Shown: positions 26,493 to 34,536 of the stretch, piece after piece | Layout: every line of letters begins with the position of its first letter | How positions within the stretch are numbered: position 1 is the stretch's first letter | Assembly (NCBI RefSeq): GCF_003011895.2 | Contig: NZ_PXWF02000244.1 | Span: forward strand, 1-42,967 | From: Massilia glaciei | GTDB taxonomy: Bacteria; Pseudomonadota; Gammaproteobacteria; Burkholderiales; Burkholderiaceae_D | Length of the DNA: 42,967 nt | Reading direction: 5' to 3' | The notes under the pieces: model-generated | Told to the model about the DNA's origin: nothing | Seen by the model: the letters and a program-made list of their open reading frames with translations, nothing else | Databases searched by the model: none | Program-made: the position numbers and the translations under genes

Positions 26493-28025
26493 CTAGTCCT
26501 CGCGCCGCAGGTGCGGGAACAAAATCACGTCGCGGATGTTCGGCGAATCGGTGATCAGCATCATCAAGCGGTCGATGCCGATGCCGCAACCGCCGGCCGG
26601 CGGCATGCCGTATTCGAGCGCGCGGATGTAGTCGGCGTCGTAGAACATCGCCTCCTCATCGCCTGCATCCTTGGCCGCGACCTGCGCCAGGAAGCGCGCC
26701 GACTGGTCTTCGGCGTCGTTCAACTCCGAGAACCCGTTGGCAATCTCACGCCCGACAATGAACAGCTCGAAGCGCTCGGTAATGCCCGGAACCGTGTCCG
26801 AGGCGCGTGCCAGCGGCGACACTTCCGCCGGGTAGTCGACGATATAGGTCGGCTCCCACAGCTGCGACTCGGCCGTCTCTTCGAACAGCGACAATTGCAG
26901 CGCGCCCAAGCCGGCGGTGGCGAACGGCTTGACGCCGAATTTCTTCAGCTCGGCCTTGATGAACTCGGCGTCGTGCAGCTGCTCGTGCGTGTAGTGCGGC
27001 GCGTACTTGTTGATCGCGCCGACGATGGTCATGCGGTGGAACGGCTTGGACAGGTCCAGCTCCTTGCCGCCATAGCTCAGCACCGCGGTGCCGTGCGCAT
27101 CGACCGCGGCCTGGCGGATCACCGCCTCGGTGAAGTCCATGAGCCACTGGTAGTCGACATACGCCGCATAGAACTCCATCATCGTGAATTCAGGATTGTG
27201 GCGTGGCGAGACGCCCTCGTTGCGGAAGTTGCGGTTCACCTCGAACACCCGGTCGAAGCCGCCAACCACCAAGCGCTTGAGGTAGAGCTCCGGCGCGATC
27301 CGCAGGTACATCTCCATGTCGAGCGCGTTGTGGTGCGTGACGAACGGCTTGGCCGCGGCGCCGCCTGGAATCACGTGCAGCATCGGCGTCTCGACCTCCA
27401 TGAAGTCGTTTTTTTCCATGAAGCGGCGGATCGACGACATCGCGGCGGTGCGCGCTTTGAACGTGCGGCGCGTCTCTTCGCTCATGATCAGGTCGACGTA
27501 ACGCTGGCGGTACTTGGTCTCCTGGTCGGCCAGGCCGTGGAATTTGTCCGGCAGCGGACGCAGCGACTTGGTGATCAGGCGCAGCGCCGTCACCTTGACG
27601 GTCAGCTCGTCGGTCTTGGTCTTGAACAGCGAGCCCTCGACGCCGAGGATGTCGCCCAGGTCGTAGTGGTGCAGGGCGGCCATCGCCGCCTCGCCGGTTT
27701 TGTCGAGCGTGACGTAGATCTGGATGCGGCCGTCGGCGCGCGCGCCGGAGGAATCCTGCAGCACCGCGAACACCGCCTTTTTGCCGGCTTCGCGGCGCAG
27801 CATCATGCGGCCGGCAATGACGACCGGGACTTCGTCGGCTTCGAGTTCCTCGCGCGTCTTGGCGCCGAACCGTTCCTTGAGCTCAGCCATCTTGTGCTGC
27901 GGGCGGAAGTCGTTCGTGAAGGCCACGCCTTGGGTGCGGATCTGCGCCAGTTTGGCGCGCCGCTCGGCGATGATCTTGTTTTCGTCTGCCGGCGCTGCGG
28001 CTTGGTCCTGGATGTCGGTCGTCAT
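26493..28025 (-). CDS. lysS: Lysyl-tRNA synthetase, class II
   Basis: A 510-residue enzyme. An N-terminal OB-fold anticodon domain (about 65-150, [20 protein letters not shown]) is followed by the class II catalytic core with motif 2 ([20 protein letters not shown], about residue 265) and motif 3 ([12 protein letters not shown], near 487). Normal length for bacterial LysRS. It is third in the leftward prfB-HAD-lysS cluster, 33 bases after the HAD gene; prfB-lysS adjacency is widely conserved in proteobacteria. Confidence 0.98.
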   Translation of the reverse strand: MTTDIQDQAAAPADENKIIAERRAKLAQIRTQGVAFTNDFRPQHKMAELKERFGAKTREELEADEVPVVIAGRMMLRREAGKKAVFAVLQDSSGARADGRIQIYVTLDKTGEAAMAALHHYDLGDILGVEGSLFKTKTDELTVKVTALRLITKSLRPLPDKFHGLADQETKYRQRYVDLIMSEETRRTFKARTAAMSSIRRFMEKNDFMEVETPMLHVIPGGAAAKPFVTHHNALDMEMYLRIAPELYLKRLVVGGFDRVFEVNRNFRNEGVSPRHNPEFTMMEFYAAYVDYQWLMDFTEAVIRQAAVDAHGTAVLSYGGKELDLSKPFHRMTIVGAINKYAPHYTHEQLHDAEFIKAELKKFGVKPFATAGLGALQLSLFEETAESQLWEPTYIVDYPAEVSPLARASDTVPGITERFELFIVGREIANGFSELNDAEDQSARFLAQVAAKDAGDEEAMFYDADYIRALEYGMPPAGGCGIGIDRLMMLITDSPNIRDVILFPHLRRED

Positions 28026-28058
28026 TGTAGGTGTCGATTAAATGTATGAATGGTGTGG

Positions 28059-28724
28059 TCAGGCGGCGAACAAGGCGTCGATCGTGAACGCCGAAAAATC
28101 GCTGGCGATGTGGATTACGTTGTCGAATTCGGCGAACGCGGACGCGGGCAGGGTGGTCGTGAGCACAACGGCGCGCATGCCGGCGCGGCGCGCCGCCTCC
28201 ACGCCGAGCGGGGCGTCCTCGAACACGATGCAGTGTTCCGGCGCCACGCCGCAGCGCTCGGCCGCGAGCAAGAACACGTCGGGCTCGGGCTTGCCGCGCG
28301 CGACATCTGCGGCGCCGACGATGGCGTCGAAATGGCGGCGCAGGTCGAGACCGTCGAGCGTGAACACGATGTTGGCGGGCGGCGCGGCGGTGGCCACGGC
28401 CAGCGCGACGCCGGGCCCCTTGGCCAGGCCGACCAACTGCTCGAACCCGGCCACCGTTTTGCGGTGCGGCTCGTACAGTTCGCGGTAGACCGCTTCCTTC
28501 TCGTGCACCAGCGCGGCTATTTCGGCGTCGTCGAGATGGTCGCCAAGGTAGCTGTGCAGGATCTCCTTGCCCTGGCGGCCAGCCGTGGCGATGAAGAACG
28601 CATCGGGGTCGATGTCCTTGCCGCGGCGCTGGAAAAACGTGATCCAGGACGCGGTGTGGAAGGACATATTGTCGACGATGGTGCCATCCATATCGAAGAT
28701 GAAGGCGCGTTTGCTCAGTGCCAT
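28059..28724 (-). CDS. HAD-family phosphatase (beta-phosphoglucomutase-like, subfamily IA)
   Basis: A 221-residue hydrolase with motif I FIFDMDGTIVDN (nucleophile Asp11, acid Asp13), motif II VATAAPPAN, motif III Lys in RGKPEPDVFL and motif IV VFEDAPLGVEAA. The helical cap sits between motifs I and II, which is subfamily IA. Substrate cannot be told from sequence. The start lies 3 bases after the prfB stop, and lysS follows 33 bases on, so it is inserted within the conserved prfB-lysS pair and is probably cotranscribed. Confidence 0.92.
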   Translation of the reverse strand: MALSKRAFIFDMDGTIVDNMSFHTASWITFFQRRGKDIDPDAFFIATAGRQGKEILHSYLGDHLDDAEIAALVHEKEAVYRELYEPHRKTVAGFEQLVGLAKGPGVALAVATAAPPANIVFTLDGLDLRRHFDAIVGAADVARGKPEPDVFLLAAERCGVAPEHCIVFEDAPLGVEAARRAGMRAVVLTTTLPASAFAEFDNVIHIASDFSAFTIDALFAA

Positions 28725-28727
28725 CGC

Positions 28728-29832
28728 TTACACGCCTTGCTTGAGCGAGGCTGCGATGAATTCGTCGAGGTCGCCGTCGAGCACGCCCTTGGTGTTGCCC
28801 GTCTCGAAGTTGGTGCGCAAATCCTTGATGCGCGACTGGTCGAGCACGTAGGAGCGGATCTGGTGTCCCCAGCCGACGTCGGTCTTGGAGTCCTCGAGCT
28901 TTTGCTGCTCGCTCATGCGCTTGCGCAGTTCGTGCTCGTACAGCTTCGCCTTGAGCATCTCCATGGCCTCGGCGCGGTTGCGGTGCTGGCTTCGGTCGTT
29001 CTGGCACTGCACCACGATCCCGGTCGGGGCGTGCGTCATCCGCACCGCCGAATCGGTCTTGTTGATGTGCTGACCGCCGGCGCCGGACGCGCGGTAGGTG
29101 TCGACCCGGATATCGGCCGGATTGACGTCGATCTCGATCGAGTCGTCGACCTCGGGGTAGACGAACAAGCTCGTGAACGAGGTGTGGCGGCCGTTGGCGG
29201 AGTCGAACGGCGACTTGCGCACCAGGCGGTGGACGCCCGTTTCGGTGCGCAGGTGGCCGTAGGCGTAGTCGCCCTCGACCTTGAGCGTGGCGGTCTTGAT
29301 GCCGGCGATCTCGCCGTCGGACTGCTCGAGGATCTCGACCTTGAAGCCCTTGCGCTCGCAATAGCGCAGGTACTGGCGCAGCAGCATCGAGGCCCAGTCC
29401 TGGGCTTCGGTGCCGCCGGCGCCGGCCTGGATGTCGATGAAGCAGTTGTTCGGGTCCATCGGATGGTTGAACATCCGGCGGAACTCCATGCCCTCGATGA
29501 TTTTTTTGAATTCGTCGGCGTCGACGATGATCGCTTCGAGCGTGTCGTCGTCCTGTTCTTCCTTGGCCATTGCGAACAGGTCGCTGGCGTCGCGCAGATT
29601 GGCGTCGGCCTTGGTCAGGGTGTGGACGATCGCCTCCAGCGCCTTTTTCTCTTTACCGAGGTCCTGGGCGCGTTTTGGATCGTTCCAGACGGTTGGATCT
29701 TCTAGTTCTTCGTTGACTTGTTCGAGCTTCTCTGACTTTTTATCGAAGTCAAAGATACCTCCGAAGTTCGGCTTCACGTTGCGTGAGGTCGTTGAGCAGG
29801 GCGGAGAGGGCGTTAATGCGTTCGGCTTCCAT
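28728..29832 (-). CDS. prfB: Peptide chain release factor 2, with programmed +1 frameshift
   Basis: RF2 recognises UGA and UAA stop codons. The true start is ATG 29832: [16 protein letters not shown], 27 codons that end ...Arg-Arg-Tyr-Leu and then an in-frame TGA (29751-29749). The site reads CGG AGG TAT CTT TGA C, the classic Shine-Dalgarno-like AGG plus CTT slippery codon and UGA stop. A +1 slip continues as GAC TTC GAT (Asp-Phe-Asp) in the frame that ends at 28728, giving 367 residues, the family's length. Downstream landmarks: SPF anticodon-like tripeptide (207-209) and GGQ (252-254). Low RF2 favours the slip, giving autoregulation. Annotating only the second frame would lose the N-terminus. 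First gene of the prfB-HAD-lysS cluster. Confidence 0.97.
29745..29763 (-). promoter_or_regulatory. prfB programmed +1 frameshift site
   Basis: Minus-strand sequence CGGAGGTATCTTTGACTTC: an internal Shine-Dalgarno-like GGAGG, slippery CTT codon, UGA stop followed by C. This matches the conserved RF2 autoregulatory element. Confidence 0.96.
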
Positions 29833-29977
29833 GGCGTTCCGGTCTTATGAATTGGTTGAATCGAACCTTCGATTATACCCTAGCGCGGCCCTTTGCCCGA
29901 GCGGTGCCGCGGCGCGCTTGATCAGGCCGCCGGGGCTGCCGTATGATGCATGCGACATTCACACTTCGGACCTGCCC

Positions 29978-31996
29978 ATGCGCGCTCAACTACGTTATCA
30001 ATTTGGTATTTTGATGGTGCCGGCCGCGCTGGCCGGTTGCGCGCTGACCAGCCAGGAGAGGGCGCCGCTTGGCGCCACCGCGACCCTGGCGCTGCTCGAG
30101 ACGACCGACATCCATTCGAATGTGGTTGGATACGATTACTACAAGCTGGCGCCGGACCAGTCGCTCGGGTTGGAGCGGACCTCGCACCTGATCGCGCAGG
30201 CGCGCGGCGAGTTCCCCAACAATATGCTGCTCGATAACGGCGACACGATCCAGGGCAGCGCGCTGGCCGACTACCAGGCGCTGGCCAAGCCGCTCGCCTG
30301 CGACCAGACGCTGGCCGTCTACCGCGCCATGAACCATCTCGGCTTCGAGGGCGGCGGAATCGGCAACCACGAATTCAATTACGGGCTCGCCTACCTGAGC
30401 CAGGTCACGGGGAGCCGCTTCGAAGTCGACGGCGTCGACCCGGCGCGCCCGCGCTGCGCGGGGCCGGCCTTTCCGCAGGTGCTCGCGAATATTTACAGCG
30501 TCAAGTCGAAGCAGCCCCTGTTTGCGCCATACCGGATCATCGACAAGCGAATCAGCGCGCTCGATGCGAACGGCAAGCCGATCAAGGCCGCGCTCAAGGT
30601 GGGCATTATCGGTTTTACGCCGCCGACCATTTTATCGTGGGATAAGCGCTGGCTCGACGGGAAGCTCTACACCGAAGGCGTGGTTGAAACGGCCAACAAG
30701 TTCATCCCCGAGATGAAGGCCAAGGGTGCTGATTTGATCGTGGTGATTTCGCACGGCGGGCTCAACGACACGCCGTATTCCCCGTCTATGGAAAACGGCA
30801 ACTACCATTTGTCGAAAGTGGCGGGGGTTGACGCGATGCTGCTCGGGCACTCGCACCAGGTATTCCCGAATGCGAACAGCAGCATCGCCCAATTCAACCT
30901 GCCCGGCGTCGACAAGGTGCGTGGGCTGGTCAACGGCGTGCCGACCGTGATGGCCAATATGTGGGGCAAGCACCTTGGCGTGATCGGCCTGCGGTTGCGT
31001 TTTGACGGCAAAAACTGGATGGTGCAGAAGGACCGAACCACGGTCGAGGCGCGTGACACGCAGCTTGCGGACAAGTCGTTCGTGGCGCCCGATACGGTGC
31101 TGGCGAAGCTGGTCGCGGCCGAGCATGCGGCCACGATCGACTACGTCAAGACGCCCGTCGGTTCGACCACCTTCCGCATGTCGAGCTATTTCGCCGATGT
31201 TGGCGACGTTTCAGCGCTGGCCGTGATCAACGAGGCGCAGGCCGACTATGTGCGCAAGGCGGTGCGGGCGAGTTTTCCGCAGCATGCGGCGCTGCCGGTG
31301 TTGGCGATGGCGGCGCCGTTCAAGGCCGGCTTTTCGGGTGTGCGCGACTTCACCGATGTGGCGGCTGGGCCCTTGGGCATTAATAACGCGGCCGATTTGT
31401 ACCTGTTCCCGAATGTGCTGCACGCGGTGAAGGTCGATGGGGCGGGGCTCAAGGCCTGGCTCGAGAAATCGGCGGAGCGGTTTAACAGGATTGATCCGGC
31501 CAAGACCGGGCCGCAGGAGTTGATGAATCCGGCGCACCCGGCGTACAACTTCGATTCGCTCACTTCAAACGAGGTGCGCTACGAGATCGATGTCACGCAG
31601 GCGCCCGGGCAGCGCATTAAGAATTTGATCTTCCGTGGCGTGCCGGTGAGCGCGTCGCAGGAGTTTTTGGTCGCGACCAATAACTATAGGGCCGGTGGCG
31701 GAGGCAATTTCCCGGGGCTCGACGGCAGCAAGACCGTCATGGCCTCGCCGGATGCGGTGCGCGATGTGCTGATCGACTATGTGCGGGCAACCAAGACGCT
31801 GACACGGGAAAAGCATGGCCAAGCGCGCAGCTGGCGTTTTGCCAAGGTGAGCACGGCGGGTCCGGTGGTATTCCACTCGGCGCCCGGCATGCTCGACCTG
31901 GCCCATCAGGCGGGTCTGCACAATGTATCGATGCTGCGCGCAGATGATGGGCTTGGCAAAGGCAATGCACTGTATGGGATCGAATTGTTCAAATGA
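29978..31996 (+). CDS. cpdB: 2',3'-cyclic-nucleotide 2'-phosphodiesterase/3'-nucleotidase-type lipoprotein
   Basis: A 672-residue two-domain enzyme. Residues 1-21 (MRAQLRYQFGILMVPAALAG plus Cys21) form a lipoprotein signal, unlike the soluble periplasmic E. coli CpdB. The N-terminal metallophosphoesterase shows the metal motifs TTDIHSN, DNGDTIQGS, GNHEFNYG, ISHGGLND and LLGHSHQVFP. The C-terminal 5'-nucleotidase domain (about 390-640) carries NNYRAGGGGNFPG, which stacks the base. CpdB enzymes turn 2',3'-cyclic nucleotides and 3'-nucleotides into nucleosides for salvage. ATG 29978 is chosen by the signal peptide; the frame extends upstream into the prfB promoter region. Divergent from prfB. 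Confidence 0.93.
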   Translation: MRAQLRYQFGILMVPAALAGCALTSQERAPLGATATLALLETTDIHSNVVGYDYYKLAPDQSLGLERTSHLIAQARGEFPNNMLLDNGDTIQGSALADYQALAKPLACDQTLAVYRAMNHLGFEGGGIGNHEFNYGLAYLSQVTGSRFEVDGVDPARPRCAGPAFPQVLANIYSVKSKQPLFAPYRIIDKRISALDANGKPIKAALKVGIIGFTPPTILSWDKRWLDGKLYTEGVVETANKFIPEMKAKGADLIVVISHGGLNDTPYSPSMENGNYHLSKVAGVDAMLLGHSHQVFPNANSSIAQFNLPGVDKVRGLVNGVPTVMANMWGKHLGVIGLRLRFDGKNWMVQKDRTTVEARDTQLADKSFVAPDTVLAKLVAAEHAATIDYVKTPVGSTTFRMSSYFADVGDVSALAVINEAQADYVRKAVRASFPQHAALPVLAMAAPFKAGFSGVRDFTDVAAGPLGINNAADLYLFPNVLHAVKVDGAGLKAWLEKSAERFNRIDPAKTGPQELMNPAHPAYNFDSLTSNEVRYEIDVTQAPGQRIKNLIFRGVPVSASQEFLVATNNYRAGGGGNFPGLDGSKTVMASPDAVRDVLIDYVRATKTLTREKHGQARSWRFAKVSTAGPVVFHSAPGMLDLAHQAGLHNVSMLRADDGLGKGNALYGIELFK

Positions 31997-32002
31997 TCGT
32001 CG

Positions 32003-32109
32003 CACCCACGACGCTTACTACGCCCACGACACCCACGACGCTCACGACACCCACGACGCTCACTACACCCACGACGATCACTACACCCACGACGCTCACT
32101 ACACCCACT
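32003..32109 (+). repeat. 18-bp tandem repeat array
   Basis: Unit ACACCCACGACGCTCACT: four near-identical full units start at 32029, 32047, 32065 and 32083, with a partial at 32101 and degenerate units to the left. Confidence 0.92.
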
Positions 32110-32117
32110 AAAATTGC

Positions 32118-32228
32118 CGTCATCCCCGCGAAAGCGGGGACCCATACTGAGCTTCGTGACACGCGGCGGTATTCCAAAGCATCACTGCTCAAAGGTGCTA
32201 TGGGTCCCCGCCTTCGCGGGGAGTCATT
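32118..32228. repeat. Intergenic inverted repeat, CGTCATCCCCGCG-type, copy 4
   Basis: Left arm CGTCATCCCCGCGAAAGCGG then GGACCCATACTGAGC; right arm GCTATGGGTCCCCGCC then TTCGCGGGGAGTCATT. It sits exactly between two unrelated tandem arrays. Confidence 0.9.
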
Positions 32229-32247
32229 TCTGCCAATGGCAGGAATG

Positions 32248-32373
32248 ACGGTGGGGGCAGCGGGGTTGACGGTGGGGGCAGCGAGGTTGGCGGTGGGGGC
32301 AGCGGGGTTGACGGTTGGGATGGCGCGGATAATGGTGGGGCCGGCCCCGATAATTGTGGGGCCGGCGGGGCCG
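32248..32373 (+). repeat. 21-bp tandem repeat array
   Basis: Six contiguous 21-bp units (32248, 32269, 32290, 32311, 32332, 32353). The first three are close to ACGGTGGGGGCAGCGGGGTT plus G; the last three diverge but keep the period. Confidence 0.92.
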
Positions 32374-32391
32374 TAATTGAGGTGATGTGCG

Positions 32392-32892
32392 ATGTTTAGA
32401 GCCAGCGTTCTGTTATTGCTAATTCTCTGCGCCCCCGCACAGGCACATGACGCGCTCACATCGGCAAAACTGGCAATGCGCGGCCCATCATCCGGCTGGC
32501 CCACCGCAGTCGAACAGTTCAAACGCGCGGCAATGGCCGGCAACCCCGGCGCGGCCTACTACCTCGCGCGGATGACCCGCAATGGCATGGGCACCCCCCG
32601 CGACAGCGTGCAAGCCGCGCACTGGTTCAAGGTAGCAGCGAAAGGCGGCATCGCCCCCGCCATGTTCACCCTCTCGAACATGCTGCGCGCAGGTGAGGGC
32701 CTGCCAAGAGATGACGCCGCTGCCCGCGAAATGCTCGAAGCCGCGGCGGAGCTTGAATCCCCCGAAGCGCTCCAGCAACTGGCGCTCGCGGTCGAGGAGG
32801 GCGCGCTGGGATTGGCGCGCGACGAGAAATTAGCCGCGCAACTGATGAAGGAAGCCGCCCACGCCCTCAAGCACAGGCCACAGGAACCTTAA
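32392..32892 (+). CDS. Exported Sel1-repeat protein
   Basis: A 166-residue protein with a signal peptide (MFRASVLLLLILCAPAQA, cut before HDAL) and about three Sel1-like alpha-helical repeats: AAMAGNPGAAYYLARMTRNG, AAHWFKVAAKGGIAPAMFTL and AAAELESPEALQQLALAVEE. Sel1 repeats are protein-interaction scaffolds, often periplasmic. GAGGTGA lies upstream of ATG 32392. The stop overlaps the end of the convergent DUF2288 gene by 4 bases. Partner unknown. Confidence 0.85.
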   Translation: MFRASVLLLLILCAPAQAHDALTSAKLAMRGPSSGWPTAVEQFKRAAMAGNPGAAYYLARMTRNGMGTPRDSVQAAHWFKVAAKGGIAPAMFTLSNMLRAGEGLPRDDAAAREMLEAAAELESPEALQQLALAVEEGALGLARDEKLAAQLMKEAAHALKHRPQEP

Positions 32893-33209
32893 TGTAGTTT
32901 CGATTTCTCTGGCTGCACGAGCACGAACGGGCTCACAACCGCAGTCCACAACGATGCCTGCGCCGCAGTCCACGCCTGCGTCTGCTCGTCGTTGACCTTG
33001 GCGATCTTGCCCTCGGCCATCCAGCGCACGATGCTTTCCTTGTCGTCGTGCGAAACACGCACCGCGACATCGACCAGATCGAGCTCGACGCTCACAAAAA
33101 TCACCGAGCCCTGGGCAAAATGGCGTTCGAGCTCCGCCCATGGCAGGCGCGCCGTTTCGCGGTTGATCTTGATGCGCAGTTCGGTGTCGTTTTCAGGCTT
33201 GGTCTTCAT
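32889..33209 (-). CDS. DUF2288 family protein
   Basis: A 106-residue protein matching the DUF2288 pattern: ETARLPWAELERHFAQGSVI, DLDLVDVAVRVSHDD, WMAEGKIAKVNDEQTQAW and a C-terminal SPFVLVQPEKS. The family is small, cytosolic and of unknown function. It is third in line behind the RES/Xre pair on the same strand, with only 45 bases between the toxin stop and its ATG; an 8-bp tandem repeat fills that leader. No function is assigned. Confidence 0.85.
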   Translation of the reverse strand: MKTKPENDTELRIKINRETARLPWAELERHFAQGSVIFVSVELDLVDVAVRVSHDDKESIVRWMAEGKIAKVNDEQTQAWTAAQASLWTAVVSPFVLVQPEKSKLH

Positions 33210-33212
33210 GCT

Positions 33213-33248
33213 GTAGTCGTGTAGTCGTGTAGTCGTGTAATCGTGTAG
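33213..33248 (-). repeat. 8-bp tandem repeat in the DUF2288 leader
   Basis: Plus-strand unit GTAGTCGT, three exact and one variant copy plus GTAG. It occupies almost the whole gap between the RES toxin stop and the DUF2288 start codon (four bases before the ATG), where a ribosome-binding site should be. Confidence 0.92.
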
Positions 33249-33254
33249 ATATGG

Positions 33255-33938
33255 TCAAATAGATTCGATCACCGGAACCGGCGAACCCGCCCATGTTAAC
33301 CGATAGACAGGTCCTTTGCGCGCATTGCCGACCAGGGCAGGCCGAAAGCACGCAAGGTTGATGCCGCCGGGGCCACGCACGCTTGGGTAGATAATCCCCA
33401 TCGAACCGGCTTCGAGCAGCCGTTCGGCCAGCAACTGCGAATGGATATAGCTGCGCGGGTCGAGGCATTTGGCAAAACCGCGCGTATCGCGAATGTCGTG
33501 GAAGGTGCTGGTGAAGTCGGCCAGCATGGCCTGGTAGGTCACGCTGTCGTCGAAGCGGTCGATCTCCTGGTATTCGACGGTTTTATGAAAGGTGATCTCG
33601 GCCAGCGCGGTTTCGGCGTCGAAGGCGCAGTACCACGCGCCGCGCTCGCTGTCGTTGAAGCGGCTGCCCTCGGGCCGCGCATAGGTGAACGCCGCGTTGA
33701 TGATGCGGAAATTGGGCACGCCGAACACCAGTTCGTCGACGCCGATGCCGGGCAGGCCGCCGTACTCGCCGCGCAGGCGCTCGTTGGTGGCGTTGTCGAG
33801 GTCGAACAGGTCGCGCAGCACGTCGGTGGTTTCGGCGAGCGGGCTTAGCACCGAGTCTTCGACGTCGGCAAAGCGCGACGGGATCAGGCGGCAGGTGTCG
33901 AATTGGCGCAGTTGGGTCAGTTTGGGTGCAAGTGCCAA
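33255..33938 (-). CDS. RES-domain toxin of a RES/Xre toxin-antitoxin pair
   Basis: A 227-residue RES-domain protein. The Arg, Glu and Ser that name the family are present: Arg93 (GSRFND), Glu114 (ALAEITFH) and Ser186 (YPSVRGPGGINLACF). Characterised RES toxins degrade or consume NAD+, or ADP-ribosylate targets. The start is inferred as TTG 33938, two bases past the antitoxin stop, because no ATG or GTG is available in frame near the family's usual beginning (MALAPKLTQLRQFDTCRLIP). A longer frame exists but overlaps the antitoxin and has no family similarity. The antitoxin gene lies directly upstream. Confidence 0.9.
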   Translation of the reverse strand: MALAPKLTQLRQFDTCRLIPSRFADVEDSVLSPLAETTDVLRDLFDLDNATNERLRGEYGGLPGIGVDELVFGVPNFRIINAAFTYARPEGSRFNDSERGAWYCAFDAETALAEITFHKTVEYQEIDRFDDSVTYQAMLADFTSTFHDIRDTRGFAKCLDPRSYIHSQLLAERLLEAGSMGIIYPSVRGPGGINLACFRPALVGNARKGPVYRLTWAGSPVPVIESI

Positions 33939-33940
33939 GA

Positions 33941-34378
33941 TCAGAGCCCCCCGCGCCGCGCGTCGAGCAGTTTTCGCACCGTCTGCATGGCCAGCAGGCC
34001 GCCGGCCAGCATTTGCGACAGCGGTGTGCGTCCGCCAAACACGGGGTTTTTGTTCGGCAGCGCGACCCACTCGTCGGCCAGCTTGTCGCCATAGAGGATG
34101 TGCAGCGCCTTGTAAACGCCGAGCAGGTAGGAGATGCGCGTGATGCGGTCGACCTCGAGCACCCGGTCGGGGTTTTTCTTCCACTCGTAAAAGGTCGACG
34201 ACGACAGGCCGCCCAGCAGTTCGCGGGCGTCCTCGTCGCGCAGTTGCCAGGCCGCCGCAAGCTTGAAAAAACCCTTGAGGGCGGATTTGGAAAGGCGTTC
34301 GCGTTCTTCCCTGGCGTTCAGGTCGACCAGCACGGCTGGTTCGAAACGGCTTTTGGGGTAGGCGTAGGCTAGGCTCAT
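33941..34378 (-). CDS. Xre/MbcA/ParS-type antitoxin of the RES pair
   Basis: A 145-residue protein: helix-turn-helix-like N-terminal half (ALKGFFKLAAAWQLRDEDAR, GGLSSSTFYEWKKNP, about residues 33-75) and a DUF2384 toxin-binding C-terminus (YGDKLADEWVALPNKNPVFG, TPLSQMLAGGLLAMQTVRKL). Antitoxins of this class bind their own promoter and mask the RES active site. ATG 34378 has CCGGAG 8 bases upstream; an upstream ATG would add an unrelated tail and pass through the promoter. It precedes the toxin by 2 bases. Confidence 0.93.
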   Translation of the reverse strand: MSLAYAYPKSRFEPAVLVDLNAREERERLSKSALKGFFKLAAAWQLRDEDARELLGGLSSSTFYEWKKNPDRVLEVDRITRISYLLGVYKALHILYGDKLADEWVALPNKNPVFGGRTPLSQMLAGGLLAMQTVRKLLDARRGGL

Positions 34379-34384
34379 GATAGG

Positions 34385-34429
34385 CTCCGGTAATGGATCA
34401 TTTATACTCCGGTTTCGCAAATCATGCAA
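34385..34429 (-). promoter_or_regulatory. Promoter and candidate operator of the antitoxin-toxin operon
   Basis: On the minus strand TTGCAT (34429-34424), a 17-base spacer and TATAAA (34406-34401) form a good promoter. Two exact CTCCGGT heptamers, in plus-strand terms at 34385-34391 and 34407-34413, lie 22 bases apart and bracket the -10 box. That is two helical turns, which suggests an autorepression site for the Xre-type antitoxin. Confidence 0.6.
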
Positions 34430-34536
34430 GCATGGTCGCGAACGAATCGCCAGAAAGCTTGCTTTTAAACATTCGCGTGTCAGAATGCTTCGAAACCGCC
34501 GGTATGTTTGCCCTTTTCCCATTGGGAGGATTAGCT

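Larger units (their letters stand above)
31997..32391. other. Gene-free, repeat-rich spacer between cpdB and the Sel1 gene
   Basis: 395 bases made of an 18-bp tandem array, an inverted-repeat element and a 21-bp tandem array, followed by a GAGGTGA ribosome-binding site for the next gene. A 127-codon open frame runs through all of it (ATG 31993) but reads as repeat translation (TTPTTL, IPAKAGTH, TVGAAGL units), so it is not called as a gene. Confidence 0.75.

Noticed and set aside
32003-32373. CRISPR array
   Set aside because: Units are contiguous with no unique spacers, and no cas genes are nearby.
31993-32376. 127-codon protein gene behind cpdB
   Set aside because: All of its sequence is tandem repeat or inverted-repeat translation (IPAKAGTH is a usual reading of such repeats). 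Kept as a finding, not a gene.
33255-34184. Longer 309-residue form of the RES toxin
   Set aside because: The extra 82 residues overlap the antitoxin gene and are Arg-rich out-of-frame text; RES similarity starts at about 33938.
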